Assembly: GCA_039654915.1 (NCBI GenBank)
Contig: JBDJPA010000014.1
Span: forward strand, 62,001 to 126,000
Direction: 5' to 3'
DNA: 64,000 nucleotides
DNA from: Aquilaria yunnanensis
Lineage: Eukaryota; Streptophyta; Magnoliopsida; Malvales; Thymelaeaceae
In this document: positions 43,294 to 55,973 of the stretch, in pieces
Layout of the letters: each line of letters opens with the position of its first letter
Position numbering within the stretch: the stretch's first letter is position 1
Position numbers and translations under genes: made by a program
Notes under the pieces: model-generated
Databases searched by the model: none
The model's input: only the letters and a program-made list of their open reading frames with translations
Told to the model about the DNA's origin: nothing

Positions 43294-44122
43294 TAGGACT
43301 AATCATTCAGTTTATTTGATTCAAACCAAATTGAACTTTCTTTATTTATTCAGTTTTTAGTTTTCTATGACTAGAAATAGAATCAACTGGATTAAGTTTG
43401 TAAACTGAAGCAAAACCAAGCTAAAATATTCAGTTCAGTTCAATTTAAAATTGAAATAACCAAAATAAAGCCTCATTCAAACCTAATGATGCACTTGGTG
43501 GACCATTATGGGATTTGGGATTTGTGCTTATCTCCCCCAATTGAGCAAATACATGATTTCTTCAATTCTTCATCCCTCAGATTAAACATTGAAAGAAGCA
43601 AGATTAGAATTCTTATCAAGTAGAAGCCATCCAGGGCGGTAATGTCGGTGATGAAGGCAATCTTGTGGGTCGTGTTCGCATCTTTGTCGGTTGTGCCATA
43701 TTGGAGGTGGAAGTATCTAGTGGCGGCCATCAAAGAAGGTTGGGTCTAAGAAAGAGGCCAGAGGGTGGAAGCAAGTGGAGGGCCAGGCTGGAAGACTGAG
43801 GTGAGTGGTGGGTGGAGGTGAGTTTTTTTTTTTTTTTTTTGGTCTTTTGATGGCCAAACCCCAATAAAAGCCATTTATCTTCCACTCAGCCTCAACTCTT
43901 TTAAACCTGTCAACTGACCTATCAAGACCTTGAATATGACAATAAAAATTTTTGATCTTTTCAGCTATTAAAATAACAAACACTTCTAATTGAATTCGAG
44001 CTGAAATTGATATTCTTTCAATTTGGTTTCAACTAAAACTAAACTGAAAACCTGAATTTACCCAACCGAATTTCTAACCTATTTTATTTATTTTTTTGTT
44101 TTAACTGAATAGTTATCACCCC
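43294..44122. mobile_element. MITE-like element related to the one at 16435, with a 350-bp foreign insert
   Basis: Left end taggactaatcattcagttt and inverted right end caggggtgataactattcag resemble the ends at 16435 and 16944. Between about 43490 and 43830 lies less AT-rich DNA (ccatccagggcggtaatgtc) not found in the other copy; it looks like captured or inserted sequence. A poly-T run at 43827-43843 adjoins it. Frames in it are short and not recognised. Confidence 0.5.
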
Positions 44123-45216
44123 TGAATTAGTAGCAATTATATTGGCACGATTATGTATACAACTGTTACCTCTACAATTTTGAAAATAAGAAAGGAAAAA
44201 TCAAAATCTTCAAAAATTTTCTAATTTAACTCTAACAACTTTTCTATTTTGTAAAATTTTCATTTATTATATAAAAATTAAATATTTTACATTTAAATTA
44301 AATTTAAGTTAATGAATAGTTTTTTTGTTGCAATAATTAAATATTCTATATTTAATACAAATTCAAAATAGTTCCCTACCACTTAACCCTAGCCACCGCC
44401 TCTCTTCTCCACTCATTTGCCCTATATAGTCTTCCTTTTCTCTTTTCCACGTCTCTGCCCGGGTTTGGATTCCAATCGAAGTTGGCTAGTTGATTTACTG
44501 TCTTTATTCTACCTGATCAATTTACCCTCATTTTTTTTCCCACCATTTCTTCTTCCTCATTCTACTTCATAAAACTGATTTATTATCATTAACAGAAGCA
44601 TCGTTTGATTCTTCTGATGCTCTATGGAGGATAGATTTGGATGATCCGTTTTCAATGTTAGTGTGTTAGGTGGAGGCCAGAGGGTAAAAATGACAGGCAT
44701 AAATAATGAAGTGTTCTCAAATAATGGATCGGGTGATAGCGTTAAAATTGTTTTTATCTATTTATAATATTAAATTTTATATTAGTTGATCTATTATTAC
44801 GGGTTGATCCACCTTTTGCTTGGTTGGATAATCTATTGTTTGTTTTGACTATTTAGTCATACTTTATCAAAGTTTTCTTTCATTTTTTTGGGAGTTATCT
44901 ATTTCGAATTTATTCTGATTTACATGAAATGTTTGACTCAATCAAATTCTCTTCTTTTTCACATGGTGTCGTAGGAACGAGTAGCTTTTTTAGTGGCTAG
45001 TTTTATGTTCTAGAGTTTATGCCATTGTTGGTTTGTAATACGTTGTTTGGTTCACATTTGATTGAAATGAAACATCTTTTTGTAAATAAAAAAAAAATTC
45101 AAAATAATAGCTAGTTGGAGAGAGTGAAGCACGTGAAAGATTTATCACTTTTTTTATTGCTAAAATTTTTAGTGTTGTGCAAATACATGAAATTAACTCT
45201 TATCTTATATGGAATA
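44123..45216. other. Intergenic DNA with possible gene debris
   Basis: 44380-44530 resembles a leader with a tatatag TATA-like site near 44424. After a cattaacag acceptor near 44596 a short open exon reads EASFDSSDALWRIDLDDPF before a stop near 44668. This may be an old gene fragment; no family is assigned. 45000-45100 looks like a 3' UTR ending in an A-run. Confidence 0.25.
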
Positions 45217-45529
45217 CTCCCTCCGTCCCAGATTTTCTGCTCCATTTTTTATTTTGGGTTGTCCCAAATTTTCTGCATTATTTCCTATTTTGGTAAGTTT
45301 TATCATACATAACGACTTATTTGCCCTCTTCAACTTTGACTTTTGAAAAAGTGAAAGTAATTGATTTGTTGCAAATCCGATCCAATTCCGTGGATGATTG
45401 ATCGACGGTGGTCCATGGCGGTGATCTCCCTCTCTCTCCCTTTACCCAGTCTCGCTTTTCCTCGTAGGGGCCGGGTCGCCTTCGACTCTAGTCTTTTTAA
45501 AGCCGTTGACTACCCTAACTTCGGCGAGA

Positions 45530-45761
45530 TCAAGGTTTTCATTCGGATTCGTCCCTTTCTGGCAAGATCAAGCGTTTCATCCAAGTTCGTCCTTCTCCGA
45601 TGAGACCAAGAGTTTCGTCTGAGTTCGTCCTTCTCCAACGAGATTGAGGGTTTTGTCCGATTTCATCCTTTTCCGGCAAGATTAAGAGTTTCGTCCGGGT
45701 TCTTCCTTCTCCGGCAGTATTGAGGGTTTTGTTCGAGTTCATCCTTCTCTAGCGAGATCGG
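45530..45761. repeat. Minisatellite 'cgagattgagggttttgtc' cut by the solo LTR
   Basis: Units of 30-35 bp such as gatcaaggttttcattcgga, gatcaagcgtttcatccaag and gattgagggttttgtccgat; the array resumes at 48405-48480 on the other side of the LTR (ggcgagattgagggttttgt). Some frames stay open through the array, but no protein is recognised. Confidence 0.7.
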
Positions 45762-48404
45762 TGTGGCAACGTCGGGTTTTCTGGAGTCGCCACCAATCAG
45801 TTTTTTTTCTTAGGTCGATTGGTCACCTTAAAATTGGTCTGCGAGAGTTCGGGGATCGGGAGTACGGTTACGCTAAAACAATATTGTTATAGCGCCCAAA
45901 ATTGGCACCTTAGTTGATTTTAATTTTGTTTTACTTTGCTTTTAAATAATTTTCAGTTAATTTAGAGATTTTAACTGAATTAGTCGAAATGTGGATTTTT
46001 AAGTTAATTTGTATAAAATTTTATACTTCCGAACCATGGACTCTGCCGAGTCATTTGGACACGGAAGATTTTGATTCCGAACCATGGACTCTGCCGAGTC
46101 ATTTGGACACGGAATTTGGTGAAATTTTAAACAATTTTATCCATATTGTAAAAATATGGATTTTTTTTATCTTTTTATTTAATTTATTTATTTTAAAAAG
46201 TTTGATATTTTCCAAACCGTAGATCCTGCCGGATCATCCGGATATGGAAATTAAATTTAATTTATTGTTAGTTATATAATTATTACTTTTATGGAATTAA
46301 TTATTAGTTTAATTACTAATTCGTAATTCTTTTTGTTATAGAATTTTTAGATAAAAAAAATTTTATTTTTTATTTTCTTTCTTTTCTTTTCTCTCTTTTC
46401 TTTCTTATATTTTTCTTTTCTTTTTGATTTAATCTTTCCTTTCTTTTCTTTCGTTTCTTTCTTTTCTTTTTCTTATCTTTCTTATCTTTTTCTTATCTTT
46501 CTTTTCTTTTCTTTTTCTTGTCTTTCTTATCTTTTTCTTATCTTGTTTTAGTTTTCTTTTTGTTTTCTTGTTTAATGAAAAATATTTATTATTTTAGTGG
46601 ATTTAAAAGTTATATTTTAAATAAATCAGTAAAATATAAAGTCTTAATTTTCATGTATTTTTTTTTAAAACAGGTTTTATTTTTATTTTTTTATTATTTT
46701 TACTGGATAAAAATAACTATTAAAATTAATTTTAACTTTTTGTTATCTTTAAAGAATTAAAAACATGTATATAAAAATAAAAATAATTGGATTTTTAAAA
46801 ATGATTTTGATTAGCCTTAATAATTAATTACAAAATAATCTTCTTTTAATTTTCATTTATTTATTAATTAGTAAAGGGTAAAGGTGAATTAAATAAAAAA
46901 TTATATAAAGAAAAAAAATTAATAATAATAAAGTGGGGCTTTTTGGCCATCCAATTTAAAAATAATAATAAATGTTAGCAAAGTTAATTAAATTAATTGT
47001 TAAACAACAATAATAAAAAGTTAGTCAAGTTAATTAAATTAATTAATTAACAACAATAATAAAAAGTTAGCCAAGTTAATTAAATTAATTAATTAACAAC
47101 AGTAAAAAGTTAGCCAAGTTAATTAAATTAATTAATTAAGAACAATAATAAAAAGTTAGCCAAATTAATTAAATTAATTAATTAACAACAATAATAAAAA
47201 GTTAGCCAAGTTAATTAAATTAATTAATTATCAACAATAAAAAGTTAGCCAAATTAATTAAATTAATTAATTAACAACGATAATAAAAAGCTAGCCAAGT
47301 TAATTAAATTAATTAATTAACAACAATAACAAAAGTTAGCCAAGTTAATTAAATTAATTAATTAACAACAATAATAAAAGTTAATTAATTGTTAACAACA
47401 ATTATAAAAGTTAGTAATAATGCAAAAATTAAAAGGTTAGTAACAATAATAGTATTAAAAGTTAGTTGTTAGTAAGTTAATAACAACAATAAAAAAAAGG
47501 GGTTAGTAATAAACAAATAATAAACAAACAAGTAAAAATTAAAAGGGTTAGTAATTAATTCTGCAAGAATAAAATACAAAGTTAGTGACCAAAGTGAAAT
47601 AAATTGAAAAGATGAAGGATTAAAGATGAGTTTTACCTGAAAGTTAAAATTTTTGAATTTCCTGGTACGAAAAACGTGAAAAAAAAAAAAAAAACTGGAA
47701 ACGGCGACTGGGGATGGGAAAAAAAATTGGCAGCAAGATGAAGAAGATGGTGTTTATGTAAACAGATGGAAGTTTTAGGCTTTTCTGGGAAAAGGGAGGA
47801 GAGCTAGGGACTTTTAGCTGTAATTTTTTCTTTTTCTAAAACGGAGCTCTAAGCTTTTCCTCTATTTTTTTCTGTGTTCAGCACAAAATTTGGGGGGCTA
47901 TTTATAGAGGAAGTTTAGCTGAACTGTTGATGGATAAATTAATAAAAAATTTCAAACTTATCTCTTAAATTGGTAAAATGACAATTTTAGTCCTTTACGT
48001 CTCTCAGCCTCTGGATAAGTTCCTGAAGCTTCTGATTTTGACAATTTTGTCGTTTTCTGTCAATTTGGGCCAGAAACGTCGGCAGGCTCAAAATTTTATG
48101 TGACAAACTACCAAATGCTCCTGGAACTTTTAGAATTTGTCAATTTTTCCCGAAACTTCTCAATTTTGTCATTTTTACCTCAAACTTTTAATTTTTTGTC
48201 ATTTTTTTCATGAAATTTTATTTTATTTCAAACATACACATATTCACATATATATCATTTTAAATCAAATTTTCACAAAACAAAAATATATTTTAAACTA
48301 ATTAAATTTTTTTAATAATAATAGTAATATTTTTTTTTAAATTAATTTTTTTTAATAAAATTTTTTAAAATTTTAAAACACCCGGACGAAATTGGGTGTC
48401 AACA
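45762..48404 (-). mobile_element. Solo LTR, Ogre/Tat-like Gypsy family (2643 bp)
   Basis: Same termini as the full element's LTRs, flanked by a perfect ATCGG duplication (45757-45761, 48405-48409). Clearly related along its whole length to 37744-40333 but with many substitutions and a different number of 46-bp units (46977-47400). The TATA box is conserved at 47898-47907. A solo LTR arises by recombination between the two LTRs of one insertion. Confidence 0.95.
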
Positions 48405-48688
48405 ATCGGGTTTCATCTTCTTCTGGCGAGATTGAGGGTTTTGTCCGAGTTTGTCCTTCTTTGGGGTTTCATTCGGGTTCGAACTTTGCAATGAGAAATC
48501 TCAGATGTAGCAGATGAGAAAGAGGAAGTTGGTTTGGGCAATCCTGATTCCTGAAACTAGTTCAGCATGTAGCAAATGAGAGAGAAAAAGATAGAACCAG
48601 GGGTAACATTGATAAAAAATATATATTTTTATTATTTCTTAATCTTTGTGTAAAAAATAAATGGAGTAGAGAACGCGAATAAAGGGAG

Positions 48689-49266
48689 TACATTGGAATG
48701 AAAAAGGATTGGAATGAAATGGAGGAAATCTATGTCCGGGGTTAAACGTCTGACAATAATTATTAAAACTAAGGGCAAAAGAGTAGGATCCATGTGGCAA
48801 AATGAGAAAGGTATCATAGAAGACACTTTAAAAGTGTGGAATTAATTACACTTTGGAGTTTATGAATCTACCGTTCTCCACTTAATTCTTCTAGAAAGGT
48901 ATGTTTGCATTTCAAGAAAAAATATAAATAATTTAAGCTGTTAATTAACTACTTAAATCATTGTTAAAATTTGCAAATTTACTTAAATATTAATTTAAAT
49001 TTAAGATTTTTAAAAGTGTAATTGCCCAGTTTTTTTTTTTTCCGTAGAAAGAAGCAGATAAATAAATAAATATAAAAAGAACCATCCATCAAAACTTGTG
49101 TAAGCTAACTATAGCTAGAGCCGTGGAGCTAGCCCAGAACATTCATCCTCCTAATTTTGCTCCAGACACCTAACCCACTATTCTTCCCCTGCATCATCTT
49201 TAGCTGTCAAGATCCATAAATCGAGGTCTGAATATGGATTTTTCTTTCTATGATCTATTTTATAAA
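48689..49266. other. Intergenic DNA, nothing recognised
   Basis: AT-rich spacer; no gene, repeat or element end seen. Confidence 0.4.
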
Positions 49267-50083
49267 GGCCTAAGTGCGCTATTGATCCTCTAACTTTGTC
49301 AACTCGCACAAGTTTGTCCCTCAACTTTAACTCAGTATGGCTTAATCCTCCAACTTTGATAAACCATGCGACTTTGTCCTTAAACTTTGAAAAAACTCCA
49401 CGACCTGGTCCCTTGGTTGACCGAAAGAGTGCACGAGGAGTCATGTGACCTAAACAATGTTGGTAAAGGCTGCTTGTCATGCAATTGGGGCGAGTAAAGT
49501 GGGCTAGCGTAGCAGAAGGGCGAGCGGATGAAGGATCTAGCCATGACTAGTGGGCGCAATCGGATCTAGCGATGACTGGCGAGTGTAATCAAATTTGGCA
49601 ATGGCTGGCGATAGGCGACGGATTTGATGAAGAAGATGTGACGGCTAGGAGCGAGGGAAGAGAAGAGGGCAATGGTGTCGGGATAGGAAGTAGAAGAGGC
49701 TGACCGCGAATTAGACGAAGAAAGGCTGACGGTGAGGCCGGATTGGACTGTGAGGGACGAGGAGTATAGGTGACGTCAGATTTGATGAAGAGAGAAGAAG
49801 AGGGAAATCCGACGTCGAACTTGACGAAGAGAGAGGTGATGGTGAGGGGCAACGCCGAATTTGATGGAGAAGAGGCCAATGGTGAGGAGGCGGGGCCGAA
49901 ATTGACGAAGATGGCCAACAAGTGGTGGCGTGGGGAGGAGAGACTAACACCGTTTGTTATTCTGTACAACAAGGGATAAGCTCGCTCAATTTTTCCAAAT
50001 TGAAGGCCTAAGTTGTACTAACTCAAAGTTAAAGGACTAAGCCACTTAAGTGAGAAACGTTGAGGGACAGATGTGCATTGGCC
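49267..50083. mobile_element. Mutator-like element (GGCCTAA-ended), 817 bp
   Basis: Left end ggcctaagtgcgctattgat and inverted right end ggccaatgcacatctgtccc; further inside, phrases like cctctaactttg and aaagttaaagg are inverted, as in the element at 6402. Flanks ttttataaa (49258-49266) and tttcataaa (50084-50092) are a 9-bp duplication with one mismatch. The GC-richer centre (49490-49930) is open for 127 codons on the minus strand (Ser/Pro-rich), but composition explains this and no family is recognised; it could be captured host sequence. Confidence 0.75.
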
Positions 50084-52100
50084 TTTCATAAATGCCAACA
50101 AACGAAACAAAACCCTAAAAAAACTGTGAAGGAATAATAAATGAGCACTTTCAACAAAAAGCGATTTTTATGAATTTAAGTATACTATGTTTTAAATCAC
50201 CAACCCTCTACCATATTATTTGAAAATTTTCACTATTTTTATTTAAATTTGACTTCAATTTATTATTATTTGTTAGAAAATATTTAAAAAATATATTTAG
50301 AAACTATAGGTCTTTATTTATTATTTATAGATAAATTTTATGTATATATTAAAATATTAAAAATAAAAAAATTATTGGTTAATTACCGTGAATAATTAAT
50401 GTTACAAAGAACTAGCACAGAATAAGTATTTCTTAGCTGTTGGAACTTGGAAGTGTCTGATCAAATTTCTGTATGGATTTTCTTAGCATTTTTAAATTTC
50501 ATTTAGATAAAGATTTTTTATGTATATATTAAAATATTAAAACTAAAAATTATTAATTAATTACTATGAATAATTAATGTTGTAAATAACTTGGGATGAA
50601 ATAAGTATTTCTTACCTGTTGGAACTTGGAAGTGTCTGATCAAATTTCTTTATGGGTTTTCTTAGCATTTTTAAATTTCTGGCGAGATATCTCTGTTTTT
50701 TACCCCAAAAATTGAATAGATTCTTAGGAAAATTACAAAATCTTGTGGGTTTGCTCCAAGCTACATTTGTCATCCCATACTTCTCAGAAATATATTATTA
50801 TGCAGTCAGGTTTTCTGAAACATAGAGTTACACTTCATAATTTGTTTTTTAAAAACATGTTAAGTAGTTCCTAAATTTCAAAAAAAAAAAAATGTTGACC
50901 AAACAATGTGTTTAGACAAATACATAAGATTACATTTGGAGATTTACCAGATATAAATCGCTAAATATTGTGTGACTAATTTTAAAGGAGGTTATGTTTC
51001 TCTCTAGAAAACATTATATTCAGTCCTTTGTGTGGTAGACGTCTTTTTGGCCAACAGTATTTTCTGTTTAACATTGCAAGAATTCATTACCGGATATCTA
51101 ATATTCAAAATGAATCGATTTCATAAAATCTGAGAGGAATAGAAATATATTCTTAAAACAGAATGAGACAATTCTAGAGTAGTGCAGAATTTTAGGGGGT
51201 ATTTTTTTTTTAAGTTTTCCTAAATTCTGAAAGTGAATATGAGACAATGGGCACAAAAGACACTAAAAATCCTCAACCTTTTGAGTCATTTTCAGAGCTG
51301 AAGTTTTGATTACTAGAATGGCAATTTACCCATTCTGATGGGTAGGGGACAACCTCCATCAGAGAGCAGGTAGGTACAGCGTAGAAGCAGTGGGACACGG
51401 CGCCTTTATAGGATCCTATCTTTAGGGTAGCTGCCAAGACTTCACCTGTAGACCCCTCCCTCTAAAGTCTAAACCAATTAACAATTAATCATTCTTACGA
51501 ACTTCACTATAAAATACTCTCTATTTAGTACTACTACTAATCTCCACACGTCACAGAATAGAATATAATCTCTTTTCAGGCCTCTTCTCTCAAACCGAGA
51601 AAGGAGAATATAGCTTATTTTGCAGACCTTGCCCATATTTTGCTTGGTTAAAGGAAAATGTCCCCCCTCCACTCAAAATTTTGACAAATTGTTTACGTAC
51701 ATTACGTTTCACCAATAATTTGCTTCAAATGAGAAATAAAAAAATAAAATTTTTTTATCTGAAACAAAGTCTAACAGAGCCCCAATCGAGTGGTAAGTCA
51801 GATTTTTTTTTTATTAGCACTGGTAACTCAGATTTGGGTTAAAATAAGAGTATCTTTTACAGGGGTTGAAGAGAAGAAAAATATTTTGAGACTGTAGCCT
51901 TGTAGAATTTCTAGACTCATACCCACTTGGGCTGGCCGGTACATTCAGTAAGAAATTCGAGCCATTCAGTTGCAGTTGTTAAGAGTCAAACACTTATCAT
52001 GGGGTTAAAAGATACACATCCTAATCAACTGAGATTGGATCGGGATGTGTGTTAATTTGTTTTTGGATTAAAAAAGATATAAGCAAATCATAAATAAGTT
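50084..52100. other. Intergenic DNA with a recent 180-bp tandem duplication
   Basis: Two adjacent copies at about 50335-50517 and 50518-50683 share gttggaacttggaagtgtct, gatcaaatttct and ttcttagcatttttaaattt. The remainder, AT-rich, shows no gene. Confidence 0.5.
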
Positions 52101-52119
52101 TCAAATTAAATTCTAAATT

Positions 52120-53265
52120 AAAAAAAAATTACGAAAGCCCCTGAAATTTTGGTCGAACCTACAGTTTCATCCCTCATTTTTTAAAAACCTATCCCGACCG
52201 TGGCCCTTTCAAAAGCTTAAAATCCTTACTCTTACCCGCCGTTAACATCCATTAAAACATCTAAATTAACCTACACTTACCCATCCACAGAAAAGAGAAA
52301 ATACTTGGTTTTACCCTCCCAACCTCTTTCCTAAAATCTTTGCCACTAACTTTTGCATCTAACAATCTGAAGACTGAACAAAACACAAATCTAAACAACA
52401 AAATCTGGGTTTCTCTCCGTTTGCTCATCTTTCTCGCCTGGGTCTCTCTCCCCGCCGAACTCAACTCTCACTCTCGCCGAACTCAATTGAATTGGAGAGG
52501 GAATTGAGAACGGCGAGCAAAGAGGGACCAATGGCCACGCTTTCCCGACGGCTACGCTCTCCTCCATTCAAGCCTTCGATCCCAGCCGCGATTCGCCCTC
52601 GTCCTTGCCTGTAACAGCCTCATCACCCCAGCCGCAATTCGACTTCGTTGGTATTGGGTCTGCTCATCCCTCCACCTCGTGTTCGTACCTCCCCGATCTC
52701 ATCCGTCCGCCGTGTGTTCGTACCTCCCTGATGCGCGATTTAACTGAGAGAACGGAAGCGATTCCCAAGTCATTGCCCTCGGATCCGCCAATTCATCCGT
52801 ACGTTGGAATGCCCGAATGTCATCGTTTCCTCGGATTCAGTCTCAGATCACCATTGGGTTAAAGATAGGTAGATTCGGTCAGCGATTGTCCCAGCCTTTT
52901 TTCAATCTCGATGGTTCTCGTTCTCGCTGCGGTGGCGATGGTGGTGAGTAGACCCAGGAGATGGGCGTGGCGGCGGTTGTGTGGTCCTGCTGGTGCACCG
53001 ATTTGTGTTAACTTGGGATGAATTTGAAGTTGTGTTTTTGTGTCATGATAAATCGATGATAGTGAAACAGGTACAAAGTTCGGGGCAAAATTTTTTATTG
53101 AACAAAGGGTAAATCGATGATTGAAAGTTTTTTCTTCTTAACGGTTACTAACAGAGTTAGCTCTGGAGGAGATAAGTGTAGGAAGAGTAGGTATTTGAAA
53201 AGTGGGGATCCAATTGAGATTTTATAAATCTTAGTGGGGGATTTTGGTAATTTTCTCTAAAAAAT
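52120..53265. mobile_element. Possible Pack-MULE with GC-rich interior
   Basis: The left side (aaaaattacgaaagcccctg) and the inverted right side (gaaaattaccaaaatccccc) are similar, as are inner parts mentioning actcttacccgccgttaac / gttagtaaccgttaag. The centre (52440-52960) is GC-rich and gene-like, with short frames (an ATG at about 52531 gives 27 codons; another run from about 52605 gives 85) but no recognised protein. Ends and target duplication are not resolved. Confidence 0.35.
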
Positions 53266-54321
53266 ATTATATAAGACTAAAACCAGTCAAAAACACATTG
53301 TGCAAGGCTAAAACCAACTCAGTCAAGTCGAAGTAGTGTGTGAGCCAAACTGTTTCTTTCAGAGAATATCAGAGCTGAAAATTTGTTTAAGTTTGTATTG
53401 CAGATCCGATGACAAAACCATATACGGGCTTTCCACCAAATTAAGGTCAATCTAGGGGGGTGTAGCTAAAGTTTGGCTGCTTCGCTAATTAGATAGTGGG
53501 AAATTAAGTATTTCCACATTAACGTTCCTAACAAATGTATTATTTCTATTTTTTTACTTTTTTGACATACTAGGATTAAAAAGTATGTATAATCTACTAT
53601 TCTATAACACAAACTTTATATTTTTTTCCTATTTAATACCTTAAATCTAGTGGAGTAAAAAAAATTTATATGCACAAATGATTTTTAAAAAAAAAAATTA
53701 GTGGGTGTAATAGTCTATGTAGTACCGCCCCAAGTTAAGTTTGAAATATTTGTTTATATTTAGGGATGTCAATGAACATCTGTCTTAATTGAGATTCAGA
53801 TATATCTAATTTAGCGGGTTGTTTTCTTTTATCTTTACTTTTTCTTTTTTCAATTGAATAGATTTTGGTCAAATATGATTTAGATTTTTTTTTCCACCTA
53901 CTGGGTTTTGGGTAGGGTGTGAGTTTAGGCTTTACCAATCCATGTCCCGCTTGTGTGTGTGTGTGTGTGTGTTTTATCACATATATGGGTAGGAAAGATC
54001 CAAGGCATTGGAGAGGTTGAAGATACTGAGATTTGTTAAAGTTGATGAATTTTTTGTCTAGTTAGTTATTTTTGTATTCTATTCAAAATGAGTAGATTAT
54101 TTCATTAAAAATGAATTTAGAGTTACATGAACTCCATTTGGTAGTGATAACATAATTCTAAAAATCTCATTTGCCAAACTTTTGAACTTACGTTGCATTT
54201 GTAATTGTATTATACTTAGCACTAAACATGAAATAACAAGTAGAAACATGTGCCTCTGTGTGTATAATGTACCATGTACCAACTTTTATCTTCAACAAAT
54301 CAAGAAAGAAATAGACCTTCA
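53266..54321. other. Intergenic DNA with a (GT)n tract
   Basis: A (tg)n microsatellite at about 53953-53971. No gene or transposon end recognised. Confidence 0.45.
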
Positions 54322-54744
54322 CAGTGGCGGAACCAGAATTTTTGGTTCGGGGGGCAAGCCTGGAGGAGAGTCGGCGGAGCCCGGAGGAGAAAGACGACGT
54401 CACGGTTAGGTAAAACTGTAAATTGGGACTAATTCACACTAATTCAAAGCTCAAGGAGCAAATCGTACGAGTTGGAAACGTTTGAGGACTAATAGTGCAT
54501 TTAGGCCATGCTAGAATATCCCCTTAATGTAGAGGGAATAACTACTCACTAGGTCCCTACTTTCTTCAGTGCCTACCTTATTGCCCCCTCATCTTTATAT
54601 TTTTCTACAATATTTGGGGGGGCAAAATGCACACACAATCCTTAAATTCTGACAAAATCATCAAATTACTACCCCATATTTACGTTTTTCTAAATTCCCG
54701 AGGGGCCAACTGCCCTCTCCCAGCATAACGTAGCTCCACCGCTG
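54322..54744. mobile_element. hAT-type MITE, 423 bp
   Basis: Left end cagtggcggaaccagaattt and inverted right end cagcggtggagctacgt are the common plant hAT form CAGnGGnGGAnC. Flanks gaccttca (54314-54321) and gaccctca (54745-54752) are an 8-bp duplication with one mismatch. No transposase. A fragment of a GGCCTAA-type MULE lies inside. Confidence 0.8.
54409..54507. mobile_element. Fragment of a GGCCTAA-type MULE end inside the hAT MITE
   Basis: gaggactaatagtgcattta followed by ggcc at 54504-54507, preceded by caaagctcaaggagcaaatc, corresponds to the right ends at 9205 and 50083. The left end is missing. Confidence 0.55.
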
Positions 54745-55965
54745 GACCCTCATTATCCTTCTATATTATTTTCCTACATTGTGTTAATAATTAAAGCAAA
54801 AATGTGTTTGCTTAAACCTGTGTTGTATGGTACTTATATATTATATGATGCTTAAATATGTATTTGCTTGATCTACAAAAGAGAATGTGACATCAGAAGC
54901 ATAAGAATACTTAAATATGGCGGGTTGATAAATTTTACCTGGCTGAATCTGCCTGAATATGGATAAGATATGGATGTCAAGTTGTTCACTTGACGGGGTA
55001 ATAGGTAAGATACAGGTAGAACATCTAATATAACAAGTCAAAATAAAGGAATGGCATCTCTTGATTCAAATTTGGTCCACCCATATCCTTATCTATGTTT
55101 TTTTTTGTATTTAAAATATTACAAGATAAGTGATATAAGAGAACTTAGTCTACCATACACTATATCCCACCCAACCTAAAATTACTCACTGGCTACAAGG
55201 GATTTAAAAAAAATATCCTATCTAACCCTACTCTCTTTGAACTTGACTACCCAAATTTGAACCTGACCATACCTGCAAATCCGTAGAGAGGATATGAGTT
55301 TAACCAATCCAATCCTATCTGCACCACAATTAAATTATTATATTTATATTCAAAGTATAATTTTATTTCAAAAATGAAAGTATAATTTAACATAAATTAT
55401 CTTATATTACTTTAGTTTATGATTTTTTAAGTATTAATTAATTGTGAAAATACAAATTCTTTTAAAATATATGTAAATATATAAAAAAGAAAGTCTAAAA
55501 AATCAATCCTAATTATTTGAGGAGAGATTTTGAGATTAGTTATATTCAGCCTGTTCACATGTGGTTGCAAGATAAGTAACTCTTGTACAAGCTAAGATTT
55601 AAACATTGACCGGCTATTTAATATGGTGATCGGCATGCCAATTAAATTAAAAATTAATTGTACATTGTTATCTTTCTAGATTTGATTCGTACCTTTTATG
55701 GAGTAATTTTTTTCTTTTTTTATCTTTTCTAACACGATTGATCAACGGCTAGACAACAATAGAAAATAGTAAATATTTTTTGAACTTAATAAACCTTTCT
55801 TTCGTTTATTTGTGAGCAAACTATGTTTCAGCACTTAAGCTTGACTAACGTCCAATGACGATGTTAGGAAAACATGACATGGTTGTGAGCAAATCCAACG
55901 ACGCCGGCAAAACAAGGCGTAAAGACTTTGTTTTAACAGCCCTCCCTCATAATCTTAACACACGT
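54745..55965. other. Intergenic DNA upstream of the DUF1645 gene
   Basis: AT-rich. 54920-55320 repeats phrases such as ctacccaaatttgaacctga, but no structured element is evident. The proximal promoter is probably 55800-55965. Confidence 0.4.
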
Positions 55966-55973
55966 CTATAAAA
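55966..55973 (+). promoter_or_regulatory. TATA box of the DUF1645 gene
   Basis: ctataaaa in the context acgtctataaaacacact, 110-118 bp before the ATG, predicting a leader of about 80 nt. Confidence 0.6.

Larger units (their letters stand above)
45217..48688. mobile_element. Stowaway/mariner-like element (about 0.8 kb) with a solo LTR nested inside
   Basis: Left end tactccctccgtcccagatt and the inverted right end tactccctttattcgcg share the Stowaway terminus and continue similarly (ttttctgctccattttt / ttctctactccattta); flanked by TA on both sides. After removing the solo LTR and its duplication about 824 bp remain. The interior contains a GC-richer, gene-like stretch (45390-45530) and a minisatellite. 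A second member starts at 63764. Confidence 0.7.
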
